From positions 1-64,000 of the forward strand of contig BGZK01001320.1 in NCBI GenBank assembly GCA_005406025.1: a stretch of 64,000 bases of DNA, given 5' to 3'. Made by a program: the position numbers and the translations under genes. The notes under the pieces were generated by a model. That model was not told where the DNA came from and did not search any database. It was given only the letters and a program-made list of their open reading frames with translations. Below are positions 1 to 12,479 of the stretch, piece by piece. Position 1 is the first letter of the stretch. Every line of letters starts with the position of its first letter. This stretch comes from Eumeta japonica (lineage: Eukaryota; Arthropoda; Insecta; Lepidoptera; Psychidae).

Positions 1-2240
1 TGAAATTAGGAAATGCTCATAGACAAGGACTATATGACAGCGAAAACAAATTGTGAAAAAGTTTGATTATCTTTTGAGAAAGTTACAAAAGACCGCTAAA
101 AATGGATGTATAGGGAGTTTCTAAAGGGCACTTTTGAACCTATTTAGATATTTCCTTTTCAAGCTTTATATTTTATTACAAAAATTGAGTTCATTCATGT
201 AGAGATTATTCTTTAAAAAAAAAATGAAAATTTTTGGAATCGTGAATATTTTGAAATTGGCCGTTTCACGACTTACTATTTGGGTTGAATGTCAACAGAA
301 GTACTAATATTTGTTTATAATTCCTTTAATAATACTACCTTTAATAATAATACCTTTTGTTGTTGAGTATGTTTTCAATGTACCCGAAGGTCTTGTAAAA
401 TACGAGATCTGTGAATATTCTACAAATAAAAATATGTAGAAACAGCAGAAAAAATATTATCAGCATAATTTTATTGCCAACTTTTACATAGTTATTTCTT
501 TTATTTTTGGATATATCCTCAGGACATCACTTAATCAATTAATAGATCAGAGAAGGTTTCTCTTAAGCTAGGTTTTAGACAAATAGCATTAGATTAGATT
601 CAATAAAATTGTGTCGATGCATAAGTCTGCCGTAAGGCTGGCAACGCACTAGTCTTTTCCACGGGGTTAAGGGTGTCTTAGCCCCTAAAAGTTTCCAAAA
701 ATCGTGTACTAGATTCACAATTATATTCTACCATAAGTAACCCATTTCATTAAACATATAAATTTACTTCATTTAGTAAATTTTTTTTAATTTGTAAATC
801 ATTATAAACTTTGCGATTTTTTTCAGAGAGTTAGTCTCAGACGTCAACGATACGTGTCATACAGTACTCGAACAACGATGACAGAGGAATATGCTGACAT
901 GCACATAATGTTATTTACATAGAGAGCCTTTATTACTTCTTCTTTCATTAGACTTACCCCTCGATCACTTTAATATCCGTCCCTTTCCCTAATCCCTCTT
1001 AGCCTCCCGTAATAACAACAGTAATTAAAAAATAAATAAATGTATCTCAGATTCGTTCCTAAAACATCATCGGATATAATTACTACAAGAGATTTTTCAC
1101 GAAATATGGTCCTGCGCTAGGTCGTCCTACAATTACATCATAAATATAAATATATAATCATGAAAATTAACAATTTATACTACGAGCTCCTAAAATCTGG
1201 TGCCATTTAAAACTGTACAATACTTATTGTGAATTCAACAATTGAGACGCTGTGATAAACAAATATAGTGGATAAAAGGACTAGCATCCAAGTCATAATA
1301 TTGGAAAAAAGTAATGGGTGAACAGATTGATGAAGAAGCATTATCACACTATGTAGTAATAGATATTTATGAACTATCAAAATATGTCAGCGTTGTTTTA
1401 CATTATAATCTGTAAATAGGATACTTTACTGATATTTAGAATATTATATTTATTGATGAATTATATAAGCTGACTAGACATGATGACCAAAAGTGAAATC
1501 AAAATTTAAATTGGTCAATAAAAAATGAACTTAAGGTCATTAAAAGTTATATGCTATCACTTTCTTGAAAAACAGAGATTAGCATTATTCTGTTATGGCG
1601 CTAGTAGACAATGACGTCACTTGATACTAGTGTCTTCTCTGTCTTATTAGTAAATTGAAAAAATCATTACCCAGGCATTTTTATAGTTATCAAAAAAATG
1701 CTTTAACTATATTCTTGTTTAAATAAAAAAGCTATAAATGAAGTAATTAAAAAAAATTGTGAAGTACCCTATTCTTATTAAGTCGTAATCAGAAATATAT
1801 TAATAAAATAAAGATATGTACAAAATAAATAACATTCATTTATTTTTTTCCCCGATCCTATTATCTTTTGTTAATTATAGATAAGACAAGTCCAAAATAC
1901 TAGTTAAATGTCTCCCTTCAATATTGTATGTTAAACAGTATGTGATAAGAAAAGCTATGACTATCGCATAAGCGGTCACAGAGACCTTTAAATACTCGTA
2001 CTATACCTACATAGGTCGACACTGGTCGGTCAGACAGACAGGTCAGACAAATAATAATCGTTCTATACAAAAAGGTTATACAAAGTACTTCGTTCATGTA
2101 TATAATTAGCTTTTTCTTTTCAGAAAAATTATGGACTTCTTTCTTACATGATAAAAAAATAGGCAATTACATGCAAGGGTACGAAAAAAAGATTCATAAA
2201 ATCCCGTTCGAATTCTTAAAAGATAAATAATAAAAAAATT
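1..2240. other. AT-rich non-coding stretch
   Basis: I see no exon-like segment here; open frames are short and rich in AT-type codons. The stretch contains one LINE tail fragment (620-690) and a full palindromic CRE-type octamer TGACGTCA at 1612-1619. Nothing else is recognisable. Confidence 0.6.
620..690 (+). repeat. LINE/SINE 3' tail fragment
   Basis: The block GGCAACGCACTAGTC followed by a GGGTT and GGTGTC stretch matches the 3' tail seen in several other places in this window (19110-19175, 58320-58430). It is a short, decayed relic of a lepidopteran non-LTR retroposon with no coding content. Confidence 0.5.
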
Positions 2241-2594
2241 AAAAAAAGAACCCGACTTCAAAAAGTCGATAGTAAGCAAAACAAACCACTAAAACTTAAT
2301 AAACTTTACTTGGGTTTAACAGACTACATTATGAGCTGAAGGCTAAGTCAAATAATTTACATTATGTTTGGTAGCAGGCGGTACCTACTAATTTTCTAAC
2401 GATTTATAATTTGCAAATGAATGCCGCCTGCTACCAAACATGTGTAAATAATTTAACTTAAGTTTTCAGCTCATAATGTAGTCTCTAAAACCAAAGTAGA
2501 GTTTATTAACTTTTAGTAGTTTGTTTTCTAAATCTTGTTTCGGCCTTTCTAGTGGGTTACTTATTGTTGATTTTTCGCAGTCGGGTTTTTTTTT
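2241..2594. mobile_element. Foldback MITE with long terminal inverted repeats
   Basis: The stretch folds back on itself almost end to end. The outer ends are inverted copies of a motif like AACCCGACT followed by an A-rich block (left about 2241-2270, right about 2565-2594). An inner stem is a perfect 18-bp inverted repeat at 2364-2381 and 2424-2441, around a 42-bp loop. Middle arms (about 2277-2345 and 2462-2531) are also inverted copies with mismatches. It has no open frame of note, so it is non-autonomous. I could not assign a superfamily because no clean target duplication is visible. Confidence 0.75.
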
Positions 2595-3959
2595 ATTCGA
2601 GCACATTCCTATGAACGAAAGTGTTTACTCTTATGACTTTTGTAAGTCGGGCTGAATGTAAAGATATAGCGTGTCTGTCTAGCATAAGTACTAATTATTA
2701 TTATAGCGTGTCAAACAAAACATAAATGAATTTGTAATTGACGTAAGCGGTTCAGTTGACTACACTGGGTAAAAAAATGCGTAATACGATAATACCTACG
2801 TAATGCGTAATAATACATCCAACACACGCTTGGCCGATTTAAAGCCAAAATACGACCATTTGAGTGCATTGATCACAAATTTATTCGAATGTTTTAATTA
2901 CAATGGTTGTAATTAATCTTAATTAAATTTAAATAGATGGCATATGTATATTTATGTAATCTTTTTTCAATTTCCTTTATTTTGATACCCAACTCCATAG
3001 GTTTGGTTATAAAAAAAATTTTGAACTACTTACAATTTGACGCCAAAAATCAGCCAATATGTTTTTTTTTAAATACCTATCTAAGCACACTTGGGTTTTT
3101 GAGACAAATCTGACGACACCTTAATTGTCGAAATCCATGGAGCCGTTTGGATGATACATGGCAATAAAGAAATTTATATACAAACATACAAGATACGCGC
3201 GAAAAACAAATACCCTTCCTTGGCGGTCGAGTAAAAAAAAACGTCATTTTTGGAAATATTTTTATATTTTTTATTCATCCCACAATCGAATGGAGTAATG
3301 TATCAATGAAAGATCGATTAAATAGTACGAAATAATTAAAAAAAAAAAATGTTAAAAAGCCTACATACGGAGAATACATGATTACTTTATTTTTTGTGTC
3401 GCTTACCAACGAAAATGTTCAGTGGCGCATTACGTGATACAAGTAAAAACCTGTTATATAAATTTTGTCAGGTGAAAAGCAAAAAAAAAAGTCTTCGATG
3501 CCTCACCATTTCATTTTCGCTATTTTCTAACAAATTCCAATTTAATTCCCAATTATTTTAAAACGTTTTCCATCCTCATGCCTAAGCTTACAGACAGCAG
3601 CGACCTCGGGCGTCTCGCACGACGCAGATGATACCCGGCTAATATTTTCTAGACCGATGGCGCTCACGGGAATGCCTGAGAGTGATGAGGGTGAATGTTT
3701 TACGTTCATCGTATGACTAGCTAGCCGTCGGCTGTTATGAGTCGTGTCTCACAGAAAATGAAATATGCCTACAGCGCATGACGTAGATGAATATGGATAA
3801 AAGACATTGCACCGAGGGCTTCCTGCAGACAGGGGGTAACTGCAAAACGCAATTTTAAAGGGGAAGCAAAATAAAACGTTCTGAAGGTAATTCTGTGATA
3901 GGTCTTTATTTGAAAGTCTGTTAATTATGAAATTTTACTTAGTACAAGGTATTAATACT
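2595..3959. other. Non-coding stretch with TE remnants and one exon-like segment
   Basis: 3060-3245 resembles the decayed end of a lepidopteran repeat (a block meaning 'aaatccatggagccgttt' followed by ATATACAAACATACAAG). A small GC-richer segment at 3594-3690 has an acceptor-like sequence and an open frame and is discussed as a finding. The rest is featureless AT-rich DNA. Confidence 0.4.
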
Positions 3960-4370
3960 TTTTTTTAAGCTATTGCATAGCTTCTATCGCGGGCCTTGAG
4001 CGTGGAGACCGATTCCAGAAATTCCGTAACGAAATTAACTTAACACCCCCAACTCCGACCGGAACAGCGGTGATACTTTTTACTTTTGCCATCTATCGAT
4101 GAATAGCAGAACTTTTAATGACTTTTTTGAAATATCACGTTTGTCTCTTTAGTTCAGCAACCCGCCTCTAGGTGGCATTGGTTATATTGGCGTTACTGCG
4201 CATGCGTAATCGCCCTCTTCGCCCCGCAATCTGGTGACTCATGCCTGCTTAGAGTTTCGGCGTTAGGGTACCTCCTCAAGAAAAATACTGCATAAACAAA
4301 ATAAATAAATAATTATAATTGCATAAGTTGATAAAAAATACTATGCAATAGCTTTACCGCGGCAGCCTCC
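3960..4370. repeat. Dispersed-repeat remnant bounded by two direct motif copies
   Basis: Similar motifs flank this block in direct orientation: ATAGCTTCTATCGCGG near 3978-3993 and ATAGCTTTACCGCGG near 4349-4363. This motif type recurs in lepidopteran repeats. Between them is sequence of mixed composition without a coding frame. The family is not identified. Confidence 0.35.
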
Positions 4371-4454
4371 GAGTGCCACACGTGTTTTCTTTTGTATAAT
4401 TAGATGAAGCAATAGAGCGTATGTAGACACGACTCCAAAAGTCAATTTGGCATT

Positions 4455-4712
4455 TTTTTGTAGTTACGCCCCATCTGCACGAAGCCCTCGATATGTCCAA
4501 TGCGGGTTGGGGTTTGCTGACGGGCTTCGTCGGCGATAAAATCGATATGACGACAACGTTCCAGGGATTAACGTGCTGTCTGAGATATGGAACGTGTGGT
4601 TAAATTTGACTTGCGTTAAACGTCTTTTTGTCAATTCGCCCGCGGTGATATCGAATCCGGTATTTTGAAGTTCGCAAGCGATGCAAGTAACCACTGAGCC
4701 AGCGACGCTATA
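4455..4712 (-). mobile_element. tRNA-derived SINE
   Basis: Read on the minus strand, the 5' end carries an internal RNA polymerase III promoter. The A box is TGGCTCAGTGG (4691-4701) and the B box GGATTCGATATC (4647-4658), about 33 bp apart as in a tRNA. The cloverleaf is not intact and the body continues into unrelated sequence, so this is a SINE and not a tRNA gene. The 3' limit near 4455 is approximate. Confidence 0.65.
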
Positions 4713-4794
4713 TAAATGTCGACAATATTAAGAAAGCAAACTTCTTAATTATAAGTAATAGACAAATTTTGATTGTTCGCTTAGCATATGTTTA

Positions 4795-4925
4795 AACAAT
4801 TCAGTCAAGTGCGAGTTGAAATAGCGCTCCGAGGGTTTCGTATTACCACTAATGAAAAAAAAATATTTTTTTTTCATTCCCTTCGACATCTTCAGCGTGA
4901 CTTCGATTAGCACTTGACTGGTTTT
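4795..4925. mobile_element. Short foldback element of the GTGCGAG / GGGTTCCG family
   Basis: The ends are inverted copies: CAGTCAAGTGCGAG at the left and GCACTTGACTGG at the right. A central A-rich/T-rich hairpin lies near 4855-4880. The left end followed by a GGGTTTCGTA-like block resembles the CCAAGTGCGAGTCGGAC...GGGTTCCGTAC element common in Lepidoptera. Related ends occur at 40160-40205 and 41680-42893. Confidence 0.55.
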
Positions 4926-5261
4926 TGTTACCTGTTGGTTGACTTCAGAGTATGCCCTATAAGCGCACCAAGCTATGCGCTTTTAATGTATGTATTACCT
5001 TTTTCATAAGTACAACCAAAAACAAAAGCTTTTGTATGGGAACGCATCCTTACATTTTTATTTATAGTTGTGTTATTACTTGTTAGGATGTTCTCTATAA
5101 CAGCACATTGTGTGAAAATTTCAAATACAGCTAGTGGCTAGTTAGTTGGTACATGTACCATATATATATATATATAAAGTATGCAAATATTGAACACGGA
5201 AATGTCTACTTAACCAAATAAGGAAAAACCACATTATTGTTACTCAATGAAATATGAATAT

Positions 5262-5450
5262 AATATAATAGCGGCACGCGTCCGCATTACTCGCGGCGCG
5301 CGCGTCATCCGTTCTGGTTATTTGATTACTGGAGTACTTCGCACGCGCAACATCCGGGCGCGAATTGAAATATTTTGAAAAGGGGAAAATCCAATTTCTC
5401 CAAACGAACGGCGCACGCGTGCACAAAGATGTTCACACGAACGGAATTCA
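5262..5450. other. CpG-rich islet, possible regulatory element
   Basis: A sharply bounded GC- and CpG-rich block in AT-rich surroundings, with GCGCGC runs and a homeodomain-like TAATCAAAT core on the minus strand. The minus strand is open for 60 codons, but the composition looks like a conserved non-coding element more than a protein. There is no splice signal at its edges. Confidence 0.3.
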
Positions 5451-5884
5451 ATGGTATATTGTATTTCGCGACGAGCGACAGATTTAAGAAAAATAATTTA
5501 TTTAATCCAATTTAACAAATTACGGTCATATCTTCTTGGAACAGAAAATAGATATCTTCGTGAGGATAAATGTTATTATTTCAAAAAAGAGTCTAGTGAC
5601 CATAATTACTCTTTCTTCACGAATAAACAAATACTTGAACATAATAATAATAGGTGATTGAAGATCGAACACGTACAAAATCATTTGTGACTCTTCAACT
5701 GGCCCTTCATAATTTTTAATATAAAAAAAAACATTTTGATGGATTTTTTCAAATATTACCCGTCACTTGTTCGATATTAAAAACGTGATACCTGTAAAGT
5801 GAATATCAATATCTAATGCAACAATGCTGATTACTTGCTTTTTAAAGTTTTGATAAACTGAAGACTGCAAAATATTTCCCGTTT

Positions 5885-5990
5885 TCAATTTTGGTCCTGT
5901 TCCTGTTCCCAATATCGATCCTCGTCGCGCTCTTGCTCCTAATTCCAGTTACACATTCAGTTTATTCAATTTCAACTCCGGTCTTGTTCT
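5885..5990. repeat. Drifted GATCC/TCGATC-type tandem array
   Basis: Loose 6-12 bp repeats of the type 'tcctgttccc', 'tcgatcctcg' and 'ctcttgctcct' run through this stretch. The same texture appears at 14714-14845, 44745-45000, 46010-46110, 53790-53900 and 59870-59960. Confidence 0.4.
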
Positions 5991-5992
5991 CG

Positions 5993-5994
<2 letters not shown>

Positions 5995-6026
<32 letters not shown>
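5995..6026. repeat. (TA)n microsatellite
   Basis: An uninterrupted TA dinucleotide run of about 16 units. Confidence 0.95.
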
Positions 6027-6030
<4 letters not shown>

Positions 6031-6840
6031 GCTTTCTACGAACGCAAAAATTATTAGAACCGGCTAAATTTTTCGGTTCAATAGAACAAATCAGAAGATG
6101 GTATCGGAGAAAAGTGATAGTTGATTTAATAAAAAACATGCGGATATCCGAATACAACTCTGTGTTAATTTTTTTCGTCCTCAAAATATACTTTACTTAT
6201 ACATAAAGATGTATAAGTTTTTTACGTATATATGTAATGAATATATATAACATCTTAAGCAACTATATCATACTAAAGTTACTTCAATCAACAGAGTTGT
6301 TATACAGGAAGATAACTCAATCAGCTGTCTAGTCGAACGCTTAGCGCACCTGGATTTCCATCACGTAAATTAAATCTGATAAATGGCGTCCCTGTTATTC
6401 TGTTGAGTTTCAGCCCTCCGAAATCATGTAATGGAATATTTGGGACATACCCCAAATTTTAACTCTGTTCCTAAAAACATCCCATTTCACTTAAACCTGT
6501 ACTGTTGAGTTCATGTGTTCGTTCGTCTGGTAAGCTCATGCAATGCCAAGACGATTATAAATGAAGTGTAAAGTCGTACGCTGCGTATTACGAGCATGGA
6601 CTTTATAGTATCAGTTGTTTTTCGAGCAAGCTCCACACGATACTTTTTTGAGAGCAAAAACAAACATGCTGTTTTTTTTGCTCACAACATGAAAATGGGC
6701 CAGCTCGATCGGTGGGATACCACATTCTCACGGAATACAGACTTCTAGCAGGGACTTTCGCTGCTAAATTTTGTCCAGTGAATGAGGGTTTCACTGGTCT
6801 GCCCTCCTTCACTCTACTTTGCTTTTATCACCCCTCGCCC
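6027..6840. other. Non-coding AT-rich stretch
   Basis: No exon-like or transposon end signals are recognised. Short AT-rich hairpins such as the TATATATAT-containing block near 6225-6250 are the only structure. Confidence 0.5.
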
Positions 6841-6965
6841 CTCTTTGTCATTCCACGCCCTTCCATGGCCCTCTGAATGAAATGTCTTATTCCTATCCAA
6901 GAGGCTGGCAGTGCAATGGTGACTTCTCTGTGGTCGTGAGTATCTGTGGATGCCGATGACTTTAA
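6841..6965 (+). repeat. Degraded LINE/SINE 3' tail
   Basis: Contains a decayed 'CCAAGAGGCTGGCAGTGCA...GGTGACTTC...GATGCCGATGAC' pattern. It aligns by eye with the better preserved copy at 58255-58430 (AAGAGGCCGGCAACGCATTGGTGACTC...). Confidence 0.5.
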
Positions 6966-7129
6966 CGAAAACTTTTGCTTTTCGTTAATGACCCCAATTA
7001 TTAGATATCAGACGTTGTATCTATAAATAAGGCTTTAAATGAAGCTAAAATTTCCTATGTACGAAATCATGGACTCAACAAATATTTTTATGTATCTATT
7101 GAATCATATTGTACGTGACCGGGACAGCC

Positions 7130-7410
7130 TTGGGGAATGTCAGTTTGCGCTGGAACTTACCCTACCGACGTCTCGTCGCAGGTGTCCAGGCGCTCGGGCC
7201 GCGATCGTCTAATGGCATTGTTGTGTTTTATTGTTTTTCACTCCTGTAAATTAATAGTGTTATTACAATGTACCTGCACCGTTCCGCCTTTTCCTTATTA
7301 TTTTACTCGTCCGCGCGTGAGCGAAGAACATCTGACGTCTCTCGTGTACGTCCCACCCGTTCTCGCGTCTGTCAGTTGTCTTTTATTTATGGAAGAAAAA
7401 CTGTAATATT
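7130..7410. other. CpG-rich islet with Sox/E-box-like sites
   Basis: GC-rich flanks surround an AT core that holds three ATTGTT-type motifs and homeodomain-like TTAATAG. E-box-like CAGGTG and CACCTG-type sites also occur. The plus strand is open for about 89 codons, but the codon pattern is not protein-like and no splice sites bound it. It looks more like an enhancer or promoter element. Confidence 0.3.
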
Positions 7411-9734
7411 GAAGGGGGAAAATGGCGTAAATAATTATTAAAAAATACAAAATTAAGTATTTAGGACTTGAGTAATGAATATATGGGCATTTAGGACTAA
7501 CTGGTATATTACAAGATAATATTGCAATGTAACTAATGTTGGTGCGTTTGTCAGTAATCCTATAACTTCAGAATGACTTGATCGATTGTCGTCACACCAT
7601 AAAATATACTTCTTTTTTTGAGACATCGGTACATACTATGCTAGAATGCAATAGGTGGTGCTAGGATTAAGGTACTAAAAAATATTTATGAATAAAAAAA
7701 ACGTATTCACGATTGACGTTGTTTTAGTGTCAAAAAAAATATCACAAAATCTGAACTCGATAAATGGCTCTGTGTTGGAGTTATGATTGATTGTATATTT
7801 ATCAGGTGAGATGATATGTATATATTTACACAATACGTTTGCGTAGTCAGGAAAAAAAATTAAAACAATAAGCTAAATCTGTATAAAATATGCGAAAATC
7901 AACGAGAGATATCGTGGGACATCGGGTAGGAATAAAATTTTTCTTTCCTTTATATTATATACTGTAAGATTTCAAACACGAAGCATCCGGCCTTCATGCT
8001 GTCAGCGAGAATGTTAGTTATATTTGTCGATATCGGCTAGTGAATACAGTAAAAATAATGAATTCACTTCACTGAACAAGAATAGAGCGACAGCCGTGTA
8101 GAAGAGTAGAGTGATGGAGGTGTGTTAACAAAGTGAGACTTGGACCCTGTGAGTGATAAAAAGGAAGTGAGTTTGGTGTAACTAGTATCATACCGAGGAT
8201 GAATATATTGAATGGACAAATCTGAGAAGCAAACAAACGAAAATAACTTGTATTGCTACCACCCGATTGATCGACGATTCCGAGCACCATAAAAGCTCTC
8301 CACGTCTTGAGCATACGCTCCTACGTATCGGTGTTATTAAATAAACAAACACAATGAAGGAATGGTTATGGCATTGTATTTAATATACATTTCAAGTTCT
8401 TGTTCACAAACATTATGAAAATAATATTATATAATTAAATATTATTAAAAGATATAAACTTAATTAGTACTTTCAACACATATTCGAACAAAGTCTCGAC
8501 ACGTACACCGCACGTCTGTATTGCAGGTACATAGTTATATATAGGTATACGCTTGTAAACAAATTTAGAGGAGCAGTCGTTCTTCATTGCCGAGTATACG
8601 TTTACTCATTCTTTCTCCTTCGTCTGTCTGTCTCAATGGTGTTGGTCGGACACTTTTTCCCGTGCAGCTCCCATACGCCAAAAGCGCGAAAGGGAACTAC
8701 CTTCCAAAAATAATCATAAAACCCATACACATCACTTGGCGGTAAAAGCAGTACGGGACACTACTCCCGCGCCAGCTAAATCGGGCCGGGCTTGTTAAAA
8801 ATAAAATAATATAAAAAGGCGAGATAAGAAAGAGATATTAACTTTTATACAACGCAAGATGTTTACATATTTTCAAATCAATTCTAAACGATTTGATTGA
8901 TTCCAATGATTCCAAATATTTACTTATTAACGATTCGGGAACACGAGTAGGCTAAAAATCGGCAAGAAACTCCTACGGACTTACATCGTTTTCCACATAT
9001 GAATTGTAAGCCTATGACATTGACGTCCGACTATTGTTATCATTTATAAATTCATTTATACAATTACGGACTTTTACAGGCTTTTATAACACCTTTTAAA
9101 TTGGTTACTACTTAATTCTATCATCTTTTTGGGAATTCCATTACAAAAATTAATACTGTCACCGTAAAAAAGTTATTTTAATTCTTTTGATTTGACGATT
9201 AGCAAAATGAAAGGTAAAATCATTAAAAACGTTTTCAAATAAAAGTTCGTTCCTTAAAGAAATCCTGATGGAATGCATAATTTCATTTTTATCCGATTAA
9301 AAAGTAAACCCTACTGCATTTTATGTTACTAAATCACGTTGGTAAAATGGCTGGGCTGGACTTAATTGTCGAAACGAATTATGAACTATGCAATCGCCGT
9401 CTATTGAAGGAATATTCGACTGTACGAAGGAAATAGAGTGAGAATCCTCATTCTATTATGGCGTTTTTAAAGTTTTTGTTTGTAAAACACCTTTCTGATC
9501 AACTGATTAGAACAGCATTCAACTAATGCTGTCACAGCTAACTTCACTTCTAAAACTAAATACTTAATTATTGAGCGAGTGAACAATTAATTCAAAATGA
9601 ATGATTATACTGCACAGGAAAGAAATGTAATGAGCGGTCGTTATCTAGTAAGATGGCTGGTGTATTCCGCACATACAAACAGACAAACCTGCTAGGATGA
9701 TTTGTGTATTCTGTACAGACAAAGCGATGACATC
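7411..9734. other. Non-coding stretch, nothing firmly assigned
   Basis: AT-rich with a moderately GC-rich patch at 8640-8800. No family or splice signal is recognised. The open minus frame of 81 codons at 8069-8314 has no supporting features. Confidence 0.4.
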
Positions 9735-9812
9735 CGCTTAAATTGTTCTTCGAGGCACATAGTGAGCGATTTAATTCCACTCGAGTTAAAAACTCCGGTG
9801 AGTTGTGCTGGA
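9735..9812 (+). repeat. Dispersed repeat, CGAGGCAC...GAGCGATTTAATTC family
   Basis: The block CGAGGCACATAGTGAGCGA followed by TTTAATTC and an ACTCCGGTGAG-type segment recurs at 20495-20660 and 33060-33205 in the same orientation. All three are non-coding. It is probably a retroposon 3' region, family not named. Confidence 0.5.
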
Positions 9813-12200
9813 GGAGAAAAACGCCAATTAACTGTTAGATTTGACAGTTAACATGTGGACAATCTTAAGTTTGATAATCACTAATTAGGATTTTTCTTTC
9901 GGAGCGACCCACTGATTTTATCTGCGATCGTCGCTGATTTGTATACACAGCTGTTGAAATATGTGTTTTATATAAGATTTTTATGATTTGATATCTTCAA
10001 AGCAAATATGTAATATCTAAATTCTAATTCGATACGAGAACCTCGATTTACCACGGTTTGTCTTTCACTGCCATAAGCGGTTATAATTCGACGTTTTCGG
10101 CGATGGATCAACAAAGAAGGGAAATTTCTTTTAAATAGAAACACGAACAACGAACACTATTGAAACCAGTTGGAAGGGTCGAGGGTGAAAACCTCGCGAC
10201 CGAAGCGTTTACCTCTTGACTGGAACTGAAGCGGTCTTTCTTCATTTTTAAGGTTCTTAAAGGGTCAAACGAGCGCGTAATCCGTCAGAGAGTGGGTGAT
10301 CATCGCCGCCCGTGGACTACCTAAAGGGAGTCACTAGTGCATTCTCCAACTTTTAAATAGGGATAGATTCTTTTCTCGAAGGTCAATAAAGACACCAATT
10401 ACGTTTAGTTGACTTCACCTCACCAGTATGCGGTTGTTGAATGAAATTTGTTTTTGAATTAAATTAAAATAGCGATATCGATTGAATTTATTGACGTATA
10501 TGTCTTAACTGTAATTTTTATATGAATTTTCAGTTGTAGTCGGGATTTGTCCACGAATTACTTTTCTCAAAATTCAATGAAATTGTAACGACAAGTTTGA
10601 AACAATAGCGACGAGGATTCGTATGTACTTACCACAACTGATATTCCATAAAAATGATCACTTCTAAGGTTCCATAAAATTGTCTTAGAAATTATACTTT
10701 ACTGATATTTTCTCTACTTTACTGATAAACCTTTTTAATTTATATCCATCAGATATAGCAAGTAAAATGGTGGTTTTTGAAATAAAAAAAAAAGAAATAG
10801 AACGGTTATATCTCAATTGTGGGGAGAGTAAAACTTGGCACATAATATTTATTAATTTTATACTAAGAAACCCTAAAAATGCCATTTTAAATTATAAATT
10901 GTAATTTTAAGATCTTCCTCTTAATTTTAGTCGTGAGGCGTTGATTTTAACCAAAATCGAAGTCAGTAGAGACGAAAAAAGCATTTCTTTTGTATATTTA
11001 TTTTTTAATAATTTGATACAGAAAAATTCTTACAAAATTATAATGGTAAAAATCTTCAATTTGATGTCCCTGGTTGTTCCTACTGAGAAAAACATTTTAA
11101 TCAGACACAGAAAAGCGAAGAATGAGAGAAGCATATAATCCACGAACTTCCTCCTTTCGGCTGACAGAACGCTAAGAACTATGTGTTTCGATGAAATGTT
11201 CTTCTTGAGCAATATTGAGATAATGGAAGAAGAAGATTCTCTCTTTCCATTCCATTTTCAATTGTGACTGCGTCAAACCATTACAATGACTTTCAATCTA
11301 AATTTTCCCATAAGCAACCTTTTGTTACGTTGTCCAAAAACAAATAAGTCATATTTGACATTATTAGAATAATAAAAAAAACAAAATAAACTAAAAAAAA
11401 TATACAAAAACTAATTGGTAAAAATAAATATTTATCTAGAATGTTTTGCAAGCCACAAAAAATTGTTGGTATAGATGCTAGACAAGAAATATAATAATTT
11501 ATGCGTTTTTTTTTTAAATAATGGAACAAAGATACGTAAAAACTATTGTACCCATATTCGAATAAAATTATTCTGGTTCAAAGTATATGAGATTATAATC
11601 TATTAGGTTTTTACCAATAGAATAAAAGTGCAGATGAATTAGTTCTACTGGTTTTGATTGTACATGGAGAAAAACTTTCCGAATTACAATATAGACTGTT
11701 CAAACAAAATTACGTATTGATTATTTTCATAAATCAATGTGTACTATTGAATTGTGGTGAGTATCGTCAAGTGAATTAGTGTATAATAATACACAAATTT
11801 TCCACAATATTTTCCAAAATGTAATGTAGTGTATTTATAAATATTTTGAAAGTAAGGAGACAAACGTGCCAGTGGCGAATACGATCTTTAATTGTAACCG
11901 TTTGTGTGACGTCACCACAGACAAAATCATATTGAGATTATTATAATCTGAGAACCGGCAGTCTGTGACGACAGCATGGGACATCATGAAAACTTCGTAT
12001 AGGTTTCATACTCGCTTCGCTATAGACGTTTCTAGTGAAACTTATTTACTTATACAAATACGCTGAAATAAACATCATGTTCCCAAATCTGTATTTTTAT
12101 TGTACTACTGACGGGGGTGGGTCCAGGGAGGTCATGGGTGTGATTACTCCCCCTGCGGACTGGGTCTTTGTTTTAGTGTTGTGATCGAACTTTCGAAGAA
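9813..12200. other. AT-rich non-coding stretch
   Basis: Contains one LINE tail fragment (10265-10350) and a palindromic TGACGTCA at 11907-11914. The small open frames (60-78 codons) are AT-codon-rich and overlap on both strands, so I do not regard them as genes. Confidence 0.5.
10265..10350 (-). repeat. LINE/SINE 3' tail fragment
   Basis: Read on the minus strand it gives 'ATGCACTAGTGACTCCC...GGGCGGCGATGATCAC', the same tail as the plus-strand copy at 58320-58430. Confidence 0.6.
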
Positions 12201-12204
12201 CTAA

Positions 12205-12280
12205 CAACCTCACGAGCCACCAGAGAATAGATAGTCATCGCCGCCCACGGACATCTGCAACCCCAGAGTTGTCTATCGGT
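12205..12280 (-). repeat. LINE/SINE 3' tail fragment
   Basis: Minus strand: 'GGGGTTGCAGATGTCC' then GGGCGGCGATGACTA, followed by GGTGGCTCGTG. This is one of the clearest copies of the tail. It faces a second copy at 12370-12460 in the opposite orientation. Confidence 0.7.
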
Positions 12281-12369
12281 GAGTTGCGATACAATAAGTT
12301 ATAAGGTTAGACTGACACATATTTCGTGGTAATAAATACTGCTAAATTACTATTGTAGTAGCGTGGTGG

Positions 12370-12460
12370 TAACGCACATATAATTGTCTGAAGTCGCATG
12401 TGTCCATGGGCGATGGTGACTATCTTACTGTCTGATGGCTCGCATGTTTGTTTATTCTCG
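12370..12460 (+). repeat. LINE/SINE 3' tail fragment
   Basis: Plus strand: 'GTGTCCATGGGCGATGGTGAC' type block then CTGATGGCTCGCATGTTTG. The copy is tail-to-tail inverted relative to 12205-12280. Confidence 0.65.
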
Positions 12461-12479
12461 AAAGTACTATGAAAGAGAG

